From Oscarella lobularis (lineage: Eukaryota; Porifera; Homoscleromorpha; Homosclerophorida; Oscarellidae), in assembly GCF_947507565.1 (NCBI RefSeq), contig NC_089176.1:1116001-1180000 (forward strand): 64,000 nt of DNA. Reading direction: 5' to 3'. The translations under genes and the position numbers were made by a program. Numbering within the stretch: the first letter of the stretch is position 1; each line of letters begins with the position of its first letter. This document shows, in pieces, positions 63,858 to 64,000 of this stretch. A model generated the notes under the pieces. It did no database searches, was not told the DNA's origin, and worked only from the letters and a program-made list of their open reading frames with translations.

Positions 63858-64000
63858 ATGGCCTGCAACTACAGGCGAGTGTTTCTATGCGGTGTCCACA
63901 GTGTGGGAAAGACGACGTTGCTTCGTCAATTGTCCTTGACGCTCGACACCGAGAGTTTCCTACCGCCGGGTATGCCAGTTCGCTACGAATCCGAAGTGGC
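63858..64000 (+). CDS. P-loop ATPase, N-terminal part, runs off the window
   Basis: Open from ATG at 63858 to the window end (47 residues). Starts MACNYRRVFLCGVHSVGKTTLLRQL: a strand followed by a Walker A loop G-VHSVGKTT close to the N-terminus, the arrangement seen in AAA_28/NadR-like ATPases and related nucleotide kinases. Not enough is present to name the family. Head to head with the RdRP-helicase. Confidence 0.6.
   Translation, partial: MACNYRRVFLCGVHSVGKTTLLRQLSLTLDTESFLPPGMPVRYESEV

Overview
The window looks like compact nuclear DNA from an early-branching animal. A sponge of the homoscleromorph type fits best; this is inference. Reasons: about 25 genes in 64 kb on both strands, mostly many short exons split by introns of about 41-65 nt. 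The gene set mixes animal genes (CEP131, LIN37, TMEM258, ZSWIM2, XPO6, TRIQK, an SH3-SH2 adaptor) with lineages patchy in animals (a cellular RNA-dependent RNA polymerase, a TIR-NB-ARC-TPR protein). I saw no rRNA, tRNA, CRISPR array or retroelement coding region.

Layout. 1-14 kb: 3' part of CEP131 (+), an ankyrin protein (-), an aldo-keto reductase (-), a START-domain protein (+), a membrane-anchored monoamine-oxidase-like enzyme (-), and a six-ankyrin/SH3 protein (+). 14-22 kb: TMEM258, LIN37, a secreted protein, two tandem caspase-fold proteins lacking the expected catalytic residues, and ZSWIM2. 22-33.5 kb: a single-exon ZYG11/ZER1-family protein, the TIR-NB-ARC-TPR protein and XPO6. 33-39.5 kb: a tandem 3-kb duplication carrying two purple acid phosphatase genes and a duplicated XPO6 tail. 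39.5-41.4 kb: gene-poor, with a fold-back repeat. 41.4-56.4 kb: SH3-SH2 adaptor, TRIQK, an SLC15 peptide transporter, UBE2F, PRMT7, SF3A3 and COX10. 56.5-64 kb: an unrecognised gene, a large RdRP-helicase fusion and, head to head with it, a P-loop ATPase that runs off the end.

The most striking item is the minus-strand gene at 58721-63803. A complete-looking eukaryotic RdRP (RNA-silencing type, DLDGD catalytic motif) is joined in frame through a 44-nt intron to an UPF1/ZNFX1/Hrr1-like superfamily-1 helicase. Elsewhere these act as separate partners in siRNA amplification. The second theme is splicing: about 12 of about 181 introns I placed start with GC rather than GT, and the two phosphatase copies differ by GC versus GT at the same donor. 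Exon positions below were derived by hand from reading frame, splice dinucleotides and remembered family alignments, so single boundaries may be off.
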